From Nitrospirota bacterium (GTDB taxonomy: Bacteria; Nitrospirota; Nitrospiria; Nitrospirales; Nitrospiraceae): a DNA stretch of 64,000 nt. Shown here in pieces: positions 48,913 through 57,395 of this stretch. The position numbers were made by a program, and so were the translations under genes. The stretch covers positions 372,001 to 436,000 of the forward strand of contig JBFMAX010000002.1 in the NCBI GenBank assembly GCA_040755395.1, given 5' to 3'. Positions within the stretch are counted from its first letter, which is position 1, and each line of letters starts with the position of its first letter. Under the pieces are notes generated by a model. The model was not told where the DNA came from, ran no database searches, and saw nothing but the letters and a program-made list of their open reading frames with translations.

Positions 48913-49662
48913 ATGAGGCGACGCCGAAAAAGACGATGGTGGGTTTTCGTAGCGGGACTGCTCGTGATGCTGCCGCCGCAGGGCTCCGCGGTTTCGAGGG
49001 AAGAAGCGCAGGAAACGGCTCATTTCCTGGCGAGCCTGCTTGATGCCGGGCGGGTCGTGATCGATCGAAACCAGTCCTTGATCGATGATCCCCACAAGGG
49101 GGACAAGGGATTCACGCCGGAGGTGTTCGAAGCGCAGGTCGTGGAAGAATTCAAGGCGCGGACCGGGATCGATCTTGGTCGGCCGGAATCGGCGCCGCTT
49201 CCTTCATCGGCGAGGGAGTTGCTGCTCGGGCTGCTCGACGCGAGCAAAGAGGTAGTGGCCGATGCCCAGTTGGTGATCAATCAACGGGGGGTCGGCTACA
49301 AGAACTTTATCCCGGCGACCTTCGGCAGTCAGGCGGCGATTCGGTTTTCGCGGCGATCCCCTGTCCGACTGAAGCAGACGGCGCTCCATCCGAGAAATCT
49401 GAAGAACGCGCCGGACGAGCACGAAACGGAGATCTTGCGGCGGCTGGCCGACCAGCCCGCCCCGGCATCGCCGGTCAGCGAGCTGGTCGAGGGCGGGACC
49501 GCACTACGGCTCATCGATCCGATCTACTACGAAAAGGACTGCCTCAAGTGTCACGGGGAACCGGCCGGCGAAGAGGATATTTCCGGTTATCCCAGAGAAG
49601 GCAAACATGAAGGCGACCTCGCCGGCGCGATCAGCGTGACGATTCCGTTCACAAAACAATAA
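48913..49662 (+). CDS. DUF3365/Tll0287-like c-type heme protein
   Basis: This ~249-residue exported protein starts at an ATG at 48913 behind AGGGA. A signal segment (WVFVAGLLVMLPPQGSA) precedes a Tll0287-like domain with NFIPATFGSQAAIRFSRRS. One c-type heme motif, CLKCH, lies at residues 210-214, and the C-terminus reads HEGDLAGAISVTIPF. Such proteins are periplasmic heme sensors or electron carriers. It follows the barrel and binding-protein genes and lies 1.8 kb after NirK. A decayed relative lies at 51399-51783. Confidence 0.82.
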   Translation: MRRRRKRRWWVFVAGLLVMLPPQGSAVSREEAQETAHFLASLLDAGRVVIDRNQSLIDDPHKGDKGFTPEVFEAQVVEEFKARTGIDLGRPESAPLPSSARELLLGLLDASKEVVADAQLVINQRGVGYKNFIPATFGSQAAIRFSRRSPVRLKQTALHPRNLKNAPDEHETEILRRLADQPAPASPVSELVEGGTALRLIDPIYYEKDCLKCHGEPAGEEDISGYPREGKHEGDLAGAISVTIPFTKQ

Positions 49663-49953
49663 CCTCAGCAGCTAGGACCCGGCTTCCCCAGACTAACAGC
49701 GCCACCAGCGCCAACAAGATCCAGAACAGTTCTCGGTCGCCCCATTGTTTCCAGTTTGGTGTGAGCCAAGTCCGCACGACTCTCTACTCCTTGGTTTTCT
49801 CAGTACTCATGATTTTGCGAAGCAAGCAATATGCATACCATCACAGAATAGTACAAATGACGGAAGCTTATTGGGGAAGTGGCCGTCCTTGCGAGCGGAT
49901 CCGCACATGACGCACTGTGCGGAGAAGTCTCGCGCCCATGTGCTGTAAGACGA
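49663..49953. other. Gene-free gap
   Basis: No gene, promoter or repeat could be supported here. The sequence separates convergent genes and is less GC-rich than its surroundings. Confidence 0.5.
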
Positions 49954-51048
49954 TCACCTCATCATGACCTTGCCCTTGCCCCAATAGTAATAGAGGGAAA
50001 TGTTCGGATAGATTGCATCGATGTTGTTCTGGCCGGCAATCGAGAAGAGCACACCGGCGGCGCCGACCAACGCCCCGTTCGAGTTGTGGAAGAACTTGTA
50101 CTGGACGGAGGGCTCGACGCCGATCAGACTGAAACTCGTCGGCTTGAGATTGACATCATGGCCGTCCAGGCGAAAGGGAAGACCGTGCAGCGTCACGAAC
50201 TCCAAATTGAATCCTAGGCCGCGTTGCTCGTTGGCGATGTATTCGATGATGAAGCGCGTATTCACAATGTCGCCGTTGTACGTGTTCATCCCGGCTGTGC
50301 TTCCCGGCGCCGTATACGAATAGTACACACCTGCGTTGAGACGAAAGGGATTCAGGTTCTTACGGAGCAGAATGCCTTCGGTGAACGAGAGGCCGCCGAA
50401 CTTGGTTCCCGGCAGGCGCCCGAGTGGTGAAAATCCGCCGGGGATCCCTTTGGTCCCGAACCACTGACTGCTCGGAAGCGTCACGCCGTTGTAGATCGTA
50501 ACGGAGGGGCGTGCCGTATCGGGGTCCTGCACGATCGGGCGAAACTTGAGATAAATCGTCGTATCACCGACGTCGTTTTCTTCCTGGATCGTTTTCCCGT
50601 CGGAGCCACCGGCTTGACGGGAGTTGAACCAGATCCACGAAGGCGCCACATTGAGTTCCAAATGGTCGGTGACACCGTAGGCGAAGATCACCGTCGGGGC
50701 GATGGCTCTTAAGTGGAAATGCGAATCTGTGGTGGCTGTGCCGAATTGATTCGCAAACCTGCTGTGGCCGATCTCGCCGAAGACGAACGGCTGGATCAGG
50801 AACTGGCCCTTCGGCTGGATATCGATGCCCGTGTTCAAGATAGGACCGTGGGTCATGGGATTCCAACTTCGTCGATACTTTCGAATCTCCTCTTCAGTCG
50901 GCATCCATTTCCAGGTTGTTGGATTCCACACACTCGGTTCCCTGGATTGAGCGTGTTCGGCTCTCTCCTCGGCTACCGCGTAAGAGTGAATGCCGCATAC
51001 CATGCTCAGCACAATCGTCAAGGCCCCCGCAACCATGCCCGTCGGCAT
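49954..51048 (-). CDS. Outer-membrane beta-barrel protein (porin- or transporter-like)
   Basis: This 364-residue protein starts at an ATG at 51048 with AGGAGG 4 bp upstream; the longer frame is not used. A signal peptide (MVAGALTIVLSMVCGIHSYAVA) is followed by a barrel with many aromatic girdle residues (GQFLIQPFVFGEIGHSRF, LELNVAPSWIWFN, FRLNAGVYYSYTAPG). The end is ISLYYYWGKGKVMMR. It resembles uncharacterised MetA-pathway/phenol-degradation-type outer-membrane proteins of environmental bacteria. The substrate is unknown. It appears to be monocistronic. Confidence 0.72.
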   Translation of the reverse strand: MPTGMVAGALTIVLSMVCGIHSYAVAEERAEHAQSREPSVWNPTTWKWMPTEEEIRKYRRSWNPMTHGPILNTGIDIQPKGQFLIQPFVFGEIGHSRFANQFGTATTDSHFHLRAIAPTVIFAYGVTDHLELNVAPSWIWFNSRQAGGSDGKTIQEENDVGDTTIYLKFRPIVQDPDTARPSVTIYNGVTLPSSQWFGTKGIPGGFSPLGRLPGTKFGGLSFTEGILLRKNLNPFRLNAGVYYSYTAPGSTAGMNTYNGDIVNTRFIIEYIANEQRGLGFNLEFVTLHGLPFRLDGHDVNLKPTSFSLIGVEPSVQYKFFHNSNGALVGAAGVLFSIAGQNNIDAIYPNISLYYYWGKGKVMMR

Positions 51049-51351
51049 AAGACCTCCTTCCCCACTTTTTGATCGCAACGTTGAGATGCGGTACCACTGC
51101 CGCGACCATCGCGGCATGCGGGTTTCCGGAGGTGCATTTCCGGAGCCGACACGGTAACGAGTTTGTAAATTGTGTGTTACATGCGGGTAAATTCCATTGG
51201 CCGGAGAAAACCCTTGCTTTGCTGGGGGCTTGCATGCGTGATGATGAGCGGGCGTGTGCTCCACATCGATTGCTGGCTGTGACAAAGGGCGTGGGCATAG
51301 GGCTTATGCCGGAACCATACAAAGAATCATGCACGTCATCTTGTGACAGCT

Positions 51352-51366
51352 TGGCACGGCGTGCCA
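51352..51366. promoter_or_regulatory. Perfect 15-bp palindrome upstream of a decayed gene
   Basis: TGGCACGGCGTGCCA is a 7-bp perfect inverted repeat with a one-base centre, 33 bp before the start of the pseudogene at 51399. It looks like an operator. No sigma-54 -12 element follows it. The rest of 51049-51398 shows no gene. Confidence 0.5.
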
Positions 51367-51398
51367 GATTGGCCCATTCCTCTGAGAAGGAAACGCAA

Positions 51399-51783
51399 TG
51401 AAGCGCCGAGTCGGCTGGAAGAAGGCATTGGCCATCCTGGGTGTGCCTGGGCGTGATCGTTTCAACCGCGGAGGCTGCCGATGTGTCAAGAGACCAGGTC
51501 GTGAGGTCTTTGCTCGCCGCCGTCCATGCCTTCCGCACCGCTTACGTTGAGCAGATCACGGAACAGGTCAGGAACGTCGGGATCGCGGCCAAAGAGGAAT
51601 GGTCCACGCACGACCACGCGATCATGCCGCCGTTGCAGTTCGTGAAGATGGGTGGCTCTGGAAACTCACGGCCGGCCCGCAACACAGCATCGCCACGTCT
51701 GCCGATGGGAAGCCATGCAAAGGACTCATGGCGGACTGTCGGGAGCGATCACTGTGCGGCTGAACAACCGTCGCAGACCGTGA
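51399..51783 (+). pseudogene. Decayed DUF3365-type heme-protein gene
   Basis: The ATG at 51399 follows a GAAGGAA ribosome site and begins MKRRVGWKKALAIL. A one-base shift is needed to reach the rest of the signal peptide (CLGVIVSTAEAADVSRDQ). The frame then gives an N-terminal domain of DUF3365 style (AVHAFRTAYVEQITEQVRN, then HAIMPPLQFVKMGG). After that the frame loses sense. A third frame resumes with GGLSGAITVRLNN, matching the C-terminal GDLAGAISVTI of the intact protein at 48913-49662. The heme-binding CxxCH is gone. At least two frameshifts and an internal deletion are therefore present. Confidence 0.65.
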
Positions 51784-51837
51784 GAGGAGAGACGGCCCCT
51801 CTCCCTCGGTATCGGACGAGGATTAGGCTGCAGTGGC

Positions 51838-52410
51838 TCACCGTGGAGGAAGCTCATTCCTGTACAAGGTCCGATCGTCTCTATGCTTCGACCATATCTC
51901 AAAGGCTCGAGTTTGCAACTGCCGGGCTTCCTCGTCTCGATGCTCCTTCTTGAGCACAAAGGCCAGAGCTTCAAGATTGGCAGCGATGTCTAAGTGGTCG
52001 GAGCCAAACACCTTTTCATTGATCTCCAGTGAGAGCCGGAGGTGACGCTCCGCTTCGGCATACCGGCGTTGCACGGCATAGAGACTCCCCAATTTAATCA
52101 GAAGAGCCGCTATCCGAGGATGGTCCATGCCGAGGGCCTGCGAAGTAATCTCTAACGATTGCTTTAAAAGGCGTTCGGCTTCGGAATAGTTACCGCGTTT
52201 CGCCAAGCTAGCTGCCTGCGCGGTAAGGTTCATGGCCAGGTCCGACGGGTTCTGTTCACGATCCATTCCGCTGATCGTCACAATGCGCCACGAACCGTAA
52301 ACCAGACCCTGTTCCCATCCGTTTCCCCAGATCCGCGGGTAAGCCGGCTCAGCGATCAGGCTCATGATCGCCGTAGCTGTCAGAGCAAGAACACCGTGGT
52401 ACATGCCCAT
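51838..52410 (-). CDS. Exported tetratricopeptide-repeat protein
   Basis: This 190-residue protein starts at an ATG at 52410, 8 bp after AGGAA, with a signal-like segment (GVLALTATAIMSLIAEPA). Three kinesin-light-chain-type TPR units cover about residues 60-185 (e.g. AASLAKRGNYSEAERLLKQS, LGSLYAVQRRYAEAERHLRL, LEALAFVLKKEHRDEEARQL). It is probably a periplasmic protein-binding helper. No partner is evident from position. The family is too broad for a specific role. Confidence 0.75.
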   Translation of the reverse strand: MGMYHGVLALTATAIMSLIAEPAYPRIWGNGWEQGLVYGSWRIVTISGMDREQNPSDLAMNLTAQAASLAKRGNYSEAERLLKQSLEITSQALGMDHPRIAALLIKLGSLYAVQRRYAEAERHLRLSLEINEKVFGSDHLDIAANLEALAFVLKKEHRDEEARQLQTRAFEIWSKHRDDRTLYRNELPPR

Positions 52411-52699
52411 GGAACACGTTCCTCAGCTACTATCCATCCAGCTCTCCTTTTTCATTCGTCGAGCAAGCTCCATCGCCCGGCGTGTGCCCATGCGATCCGA
52501 CTCCGTTTTACCGATGAATGCTGCACAGGATCTTCCCGGTCATCCTCTCAGCGGAAACGCTTCTTCCAGTCTGCCTCCCCATCGACGAGAGACGCACATC
52601 TTCGGTGTGTTAACGGCTCGACCTGTATCGACACACTGACGGGGAGCCTGGCCATCCGGTAGACGCAGTCAATACGCAACTGATGTTGTCTTCGCGAAA
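52411..52699. other. Gene-free gap
   Basis: No gene could be supported. The frames here are short and of chance composition. An AT-richer stretch and no clear promoter were seen. Confidence 0.45.
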
Positions 52700-53248
52700 T
52701 CATCGCTGGGAGACGATCCGTTGAACGGATCCGATGAGCGCTGCTTCGGAACCATCGAGCTGAAAATGTGTGTCCTGTTCGATCTGTGTCAAGCCTCGTC
52801 TGGCCTGAGTGGCATAGTAGGCGTACTTCGGTTTCGCATAGGTTGAAATCACGACGCGATACAGCTCGGCTGCGGTGCGGTACCGGCCGGACGCGTGGGC
52901 GGCCTCCGCAGCGTAGAGCGTGCAGGCCACGACCATCGCGTTCGGATCCACAGAGACGCGCGGCGGAAGCTCCTCAATCAGGCGTTTGAATGACTCCGAT
53001 AGCGGGACGGATGGCTTCTCGTCTTGCTTCATCGAGCGGGTGGCCAGGGCGAGTCGTTGCGCATCTTCGCGCTTTTCGTCCGGATTCATACTGGTCCGGC
53101 AATGGCCGTAGGTATGCCACAAGCTCATGAACGTTCGGTCGTCCAACCAAACGGTCCCGCCCCACGGTCCTGCGGTCTGACAGGCGCCGAGGGCCAGCAG
53201 CAAACCGATGTGCACAGCCGCGACGCGCTTCATGCGGCGAGCCACCAT
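52700..53248 (-). CDS. Lipoprotein of unknown function
   Basis: This ~182-residue lipoprotein has signal segment VAAVHIGLLLALGAC with lipobox LGAC. The mature protein is helical, with one TPR-like hairpin (LYAAEAAHASGRYRTAAELY, then YAYYATQARRGLTQIEQD). The ATG at 53248 overlaps the stop codon of the response regulator gene upstream (GTGATG context; a GTG at 53251 is also possible), so translation is coupled. Together with the regulator and the zinc-ribbon gene it may form a small operon behind a sigma-54-type promoter. Confidence 0.7.
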   Translation of the reverse strand: MVARRMKRVAAVHIGLLLALGACQTAGPWGGTVWLDDRTFMSLWHTYGHCRTSMNPDEKREDAQRLALATRSMKQDEKPSVPLSESFKRLIEELPPRVSVDPNAMVVACTLYAAEAAHASGRYRTAAELYRVVISTYAKPKYAYYATQARRGLTQIEQDTHFQLDGSEAALIGSVQRIVSQR

Positions 53249-53643
53249 CACGCGGTGTGTGTGCGGTCGTGCGTCGATCGCCGCGCCGCTTCGTTGACGA
53301 CGTCGAGGAGAAATGCGGTTTCGTAGGGTTTGCGAATCCAGGCGAAGGCGCCATGCTGCGCCGCCAGGTCGGCCATGTTGCCCTGGCTTCCCGAGACGAT
53401 CACCACAGGCAAATCCGGCCAGACCACCCGGCTCAGCATCAGAAGCTCGAACCCGTTCAACCGCGGCATATGGTAATCGGTCACGACGACGTCGAATCGC
53501 CGCCGTTTCATCTCGTTCATCGCTTCCAGACCGTCGGAGGCTTCGTGGACGCTATAGCCGGCTTGGACGAGCAACAGAGCGAGAACCTGCCTTGAATCCG
53601 CATCGTCATCCACCACCAACACTCTCTTGCCGTAACCATCCAT
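53248..53643 (-). CDS. Single-domain response regulator
   Basis: This 131-residue receiver protein has no output domain. The acidic pair is in VLVVDDDADSRQ (Asp12/Asp13). The phospho-acceptor is Asp56 in VVVTDYHMPRLNGFELL, and the conserved lysine is in WIRKPYE. The ATG at 53643 is preceded by AAGGAGG. Its last bases overlap the lipoprotein gene. It may exchange phosphate with the histidine kinase encoded at 55690-57300, or act in a phosphorelay; this is inferred from location. Confidence 0.85.
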   Translation of the reverse strand: MDGYGKRVLVVDDDADSRQVLALLLVQAGYSVHEASDGLEAMNEMKRRRFDVVVTDYHMPRLNGFELLMLSRVVWPDLPVVIVSGSQGNMADLAAQHGAFAWIRKPYETAFLLDVVNEAARRSTHDRTHTA

Positions 53644-53794
53644 ACGTAACCTCCTTCCGGTCTCCACGTTCGCGCCTGTTCAGGACCTCATGCACGGAAC
53701 GAGGCCTCTCCAGAAAGGCCGAGAGGCGCCGATGCGGCGGGGCGCAACCGTCGCCTGCCCTTCCGCTCATGAGGCCCTGCTTCCGGCACACGGG

Positions 53795-54010
53795 TCATGG
53801 CAGGAACAGGATTCGTCGGCCAGCGACCGAACCGCGCGCAGCCGGGCGCCCCAATGCCGGGGGCTGCGTGCGATTGGCGCGAATGACCGGGTCGTCGATG
53901 CAGCCGCAGTTCACGCATCGGGAGCCGCGGCAGTGCATACGACTCGCTTCTTCCTGCGGATCGTAGAGCAGCTCGACGACCATCAAGCCCCCGCACCGTC
54001 TGCACGCCAT
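53795..54010 (-). CDS. Small zinc-ribbon-like protein (71 aa)
   Basis: An ATG at 54010 with AAAGGAG upstream encodes 71 residues. Two cysteine pairs, CRRCG near the N-terminus and CVNCG at about residues 32-36, can bind one zinc ion. The C-terminus is basic and Pro/Arg-rich. The function is unknown; such ribbons bind nucleic acid or protein. A sigma-54-type promoter ends about 107 bp upstream, just after the NtrC-family gene. Confidence 0.65.
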   Translation of the reverse strand: MACRRCGGLMVVELLYDPQEEASRMHCRGSRCVNCGCIDDPVIRANRTQPPALGRPAARGSVAGRRILFLP

Positions 54011-54116
54011 AGCTCGTCTCCTTTATGCTCGGTTTCGGTTAGTTGCTTATCGATGACGGCTCCGCGTCCGGCGATCACGATCCGGCTCATGCCGCGCTTT
54101 CCGTGTGTGAAACACA

Positions 54117-54131
54117 GCAAGCGAGATGCCA
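54117..54131 (-). promoter_or_regulatory. Sigma-54-type promoter ahead of the zinc-ribbon gene
   Basis: On the minus strand, TGGCATCTCGCTTGC (54131-54117) has the GG-N10-GC spacing and both core elements (TGGC and TTGC). It points at the zinc-ribbon, response-regulator and lipoprotein genes. The upstream gene encodes a sigma-54 activator. The remaining gap 54011-54285 shows no gene. Confidence 0.6.
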
Positions 54132-54285
54132 CGCGACGTGGTGCATGTTCCAGACAACGAACCCGCTAGACATCGACGAATTCCATGGGAGCAACGAAAG
54201 GCGAGCCGATAAAGGGCCGGTGGTCCGATGTGCCAGGATGGCACGCAACGCTAGAACGACACACACGCGAAGCGAAGCCGAGGTT

Positions 54286-55689
54286 TCAAGTGAAAGCGGT
54301 GCCGGACGGTTCACTATCGAGCTTGGATTGGGTCTTGGTCAGGCCGTAGCGGTCGAGCAGTCGGTATAGCGTTCGCCGGCTGATGCCCAACAGTCGCGCC
54401 GCCTGCTCCTTGTTGCCGCGGGTGGTTTCGAGCGTGGACAGGAGGTGTTCACGGCGCAGCGCGTTCAGCGTGCCGGGCAAGCCGTCCGTCTGTTCCCCCG
54501 TGCCGTTGACTTTCCGGAGAATGTCCGGCGGCAAGTCTTCGACCGACAGGACCGAGTGGGTCGCCAGAGCCACCGCCCGCTCGATCACGTGCTCGAGCTC
54601 GCGCACGTTGCCGGGCCAGGGATACTTGACCAACGCCTGCATCGCGTCTGTGGAGAGCGAGATGCCGGCCATCCTCTCTTCTGCGCCGTGGCGGGCGAGA
54701 AAGAATTCCGCGAGCAAGGGAATGTCTTCCGGTCTCTCCCGGAGTGGCGGTAGGACAATCGTCACCGTGTTGAGGCGGTACAACAAGTCCTCGCGGAACC
54801 GTCCTGCGGACGCCAGTTGCTGAAGATTGCGCCGGGAGGCGGCGATGACGCGAAGATCGACGGAGATCGCCTCGTTGCTGCCCACACGCCTGATCTCCCC
54901 TTCCTGCAGCACCCGCAACAATTTCGCTTGGCCCGCGGGAGAGAGGTCCCCGATCTCATCCAGAAAGAACGTGCCGCCGTCGGTCTCCTCCAATAAGCCG
55001 CGCCGAAACGCGTGAGCGCCGGTGAACGAGCCTTTGACGTGACCGAACAGCTCGCTTTCGAGGAGGGAGTCCGGGATCGCGCTGCAGTTGACGGCGACGA
55101 ACGGGCGTGCGGCTCTGTCGCTGTGATCGTGGATCGCGCGGGCGATGAGTTCCTTCCCGGTGCCGCTCTCGCCCTGGATCAGCACGGCCGTCCTGCTGCG
55201 CGCCACCTTGCCGACCAGTTTGAACACTTCCACCATCTTTCGACTCCGGCCGATGATGGATGTTGCATGAGGTCGCTCGGTGAACACGCGCTGGAGCCGG
55301 CGATGCTCCCGCACCAGGCGACAATGGTCCACTGCCCGCCGCGCGACCAGCACCAACTCATCCAGGTTCACTGGCTTCGTAATGTAATCAAACGCCCCTG
55401 ACTTCATGGTTTGGATGGCGGTTTCCACCGATCCGAACGCCGTCAGCAGCACGACGGGCGTCTCCGGCGAGGTCCGGCGGAAGGTATTCAGCACATCCAT
55501 CCCCGTCACCGGCGCCATCTTAATGTCGCTGATCACCGCGTCGTAATCGTGGACGCCGCAGCGTTCGATCGCCTGGCGGCCGCCGTCGGCCAAATCCGTT
55601 TGAAAACCGGCGCCGCGGAGCGCCTCTCCCAGCATCTCCAGATTGCGCCGGTCGTCGTCGACGACGAGAATCCAACCATCGCCGCCCAT
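54286..55689 (-). CDS. Sigma-54-dependent response regulator, NtrC family
   Basis: This 467-residue activator has a receiver domain (DDD at 11-13, phospho-acceptor Asp55 in AVISDIKMAP, lysine in YITKPVNLDEL). The AAA+ domain has Walker A GESGTGKE (173-180), the sigma-54 contact loop GSFTGA (220-225; GAFTGA is usual, so this is a Ser variant), Walker B GGTFFLDEIGDL and PWPGNVRELEHVIERA. A Fis-type HTH is C-terminal (KEQAARLLGISRRTLYRLL). Its start abuts the kinase stop codon, so the two form a two-component pair. A sigma-54-type promoter lies just downstream. Confidence 0.95.
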   Translation of the reverse strand: MGGDGWILVVDDDRRNLEMLGEALRGAGFQTDLADGGRQAIERCGVHDYDAVISDIKMAPVTGMDVLNTFRRTSPETPVVLLTAFGSVETAIQTMKSGAFDYITKPVNLDELVLVARRAVDHCRLVREHRRLQRVFTERPHATSIIGRSRKMVEVFKLVGKVARSRTAVLIQGESGTGKELIARAIHDHSDRAARPFVAVNCSAIPDSLLESELFGHVKGSFTGAHAFRRGLLEETDGGTFFLDEIGDLSPAGQAKLLRVLQEGEIRRVGSNEAISVDLRVIAASRRNLQQLASAGRFREDLLYRLNTVTIVLPPLRERPEDIPLLAEFFLARHGAEERMAGISLSTDAMQALVKYPWPGNVRELEHVIERAVALATHSVLSVEDLPPDILRKVNGTGEQTDGLPGTLNALRREHLLSTLETTRGNKEQAARLLGISRRTLYRLLDRYGLTKTQSKLDSEPSGTAFT

Positions 55690-57300
55690 TCAGTTCTCCC
55701 GAACGGTAGATGTTTTCAAAACAGGGAGATCGACGACGACGGTCGTCCCCTGCCCGACCCCGCTCCGCACTATCAGCCTTCCGCCGAGGGAGGAGATGAC
55801 CCGCTGGCAGATGGCGAGCCCGAGCCCTGTCCCGCCCTCGCTCTGGCGCGTCGTGAAGAAGGGTTCGAAGATGCGCGCGAGATGCTCGGGCGCAATACCC
55901 TGCCCGGTGTCGCCCACGGACAGACGCACCGCGTCATCAGCCAGATCCGGCCTGCCGGCGAGGATGACATGCCCCTCGATCGCGCCCCGAAACACACGCT
56001 CCGTGTAGATACGCAATTCACCACCCAGCGGCATGGCCTGCACGGCATTGGTGGCCAGATTGAACATCACACCGTGGAGGGCTCGTCGGTCTCCGGCGAC
56101 TGGGGGGAGAACGGGGTCCAATTCGGCTTTCACCACGATCCGCCGCCCGGCCAGGCCTGGAGAGATCAAGGTGATGACCTCCTGAACGACCCGGTTCAGA
56201 TCGACCGGAGCGGCCGTCACCTGCACGCGGGTGGAATCCAGGATGTGCTGAATGGTCGCGATCATGCGCGCGATCTCGCACCGGATGAAAGCGAGATGAC
56301 GCTGCCGGGCAAGGGAGTCCGGCTCCTTCGCGAGCAATTGAAGATAACCGGAAATCGCATTGAGCGGATTGCCGAGTTCGTGCGCCACGACGGCGGACAG
56401 TTCGCCCAGCGCCGCCAGTTTTTCCGCCCGTTCCGTCTGCGCGCGCGCCTCGACCAGCGTCTGGTTGGCCCGCTGCAGCTCATCTTTCGCCTCAACGATC
56501 TTGGCCATCAGCGCGTCGTTGAAGCCCTGCACCTCAGCCAAAAGGTGCTCCTTCGCGGCGATGGCCTCACGAACCCGTTCCAGCATACGGTTGAACTGGT
56601 TTGCGACCTCCCGGAGATCGGATGGACCGGTCACCGGAGCGCGGATGGCCAACTCGCCGGCTTCGGCGCGCCGCATGGCGGTCAAAAGCTGGCGGATGGG
56701 GTCATGGACCTGCACGCGAATCAGGATCAGAAATGCCAGAGACGTGATCAGGACCGCTCCAACCCCAACATCTTTGGCCAGTTCGGTTTCTCGCCGGATG
56801 AGTTGGTCGTACTTCCCGATCGAGAACCGCCCGCGCAACGCTCCCACGACCTGCCCGTCCATCATGAGTGGTGCCGTAATCAGCCAAGCTCGGTCAAAAG
56901 GCGAGTTCACAAAGTGGGTGACCGTATGCCCGGCGAAGACGGCACGGTGCTCCTCGGGGTTGAGATGTTCCGGAACATTCTGGGGGTTGCTGCTGTAGAT
57001 CAACGCGCTGGAGGCTGGCGAAACCTCGAACACGGAAAGCCGGAGAATCCCAGGCCGCAGCTCGAAGATTTCCTCAAAGGCTTGCTTGATGGCACCGACG
57101 TTATGCACGTCTCCCGACTTGCTCACGATGCGGTTGACGGATTCAGCGATCCGCAAGAATGCATCATGACGATCCTGAGCCGCAGATCGCTCGATCACGA
57201 ACTGGTCCAGCAGGTTCAGCACGGCGACGGTGGCCACGACCACGAGGATACCGACGAGCAATACCCACCCGAGAACACCGTTCAACCGCAGCATTGCCAT
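55690..57300 (-). CDS. Membrane sensor histidine kinase
   Basis: This 536-residue kinase has membrane helices near residues 8-30 and 183-203 that flank a periplasmic sensor of ~150 residues (double-Cache-like size). A HAMP region follows (PIRQLLTAMRRAEAGELAIR), then a coiled coil, the H-box VVAHELGNPLNAISGYLQL, the N-box FNLATNAVQAMP, and G-boxes DTGQGIAPEHLARIFEPFF and GGTGLGLAI. It is the NtrB-like partner of the sigma-54 activator directly downstream (adjacent TGA and ATG). The signal is unknown. The ATG has an AGGAAGG ribosome site. Confidence 0.93.
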   Translation of the reverse strand: MAMLRLNGVLGWVLLVGILVVVATVAVLNLLDQFVIERSAAQDRHDAFLRIAESVNRIVSKSGDVHNVGAIKQAFEEIFELRPGILRLSVFEVSPASSALIYSSNPQNVPEHLNPEEHRAVFAGHTVTHFVNSPFDRAWLITAPLMMDGQVVGALRGRFSIGKYDQLIRRETELAKDVGVGAVLITSLAFLILIRVQVHDPIRQLLTAMRRAEAGELAIRAPVTGPSDLREVANQFNRMLERVREAIAAKEHLLAEVQGFNDALMAKIVEAKDELQRANQTLVEARAQTERAEKLAALGELSAVVAHELGNPLNAISGYLQLLAKEPDSLARQRHLAFIRCEIARMIATIQHILDSTRVQVTAAPVDLNRVVQEVITLISPGLAGRRIVVKAELDPVLPPVAGDRRALHGVMFNLATNAVQAMPLGGELRIYTERVFRGAIEGHVILAGRPDLADDAVRLSVGDTGQGIAPEHLARIFEPFFTTRQSEGGTGLGLAICQRVISSLGGRLIVRSGVGQGTTVVVDLPVLKTSTVREN

Positions 57301-57395
57301 GAATCACCTTCCTGACCCGTCTCAACCGAGCACCGTCCTAATTTGACCACGGAGTGCCCAATGTTACGAAGGGTCAAGCTTGCGCTTCACCTTCA

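Noticed and set aside
51343-51370. Sigma-54 promoter at the TGGCACG of 51352
   Set aside because: The -24-like half is perfect, but there is no TTGC at the -12 position; the palindrome explains it better.
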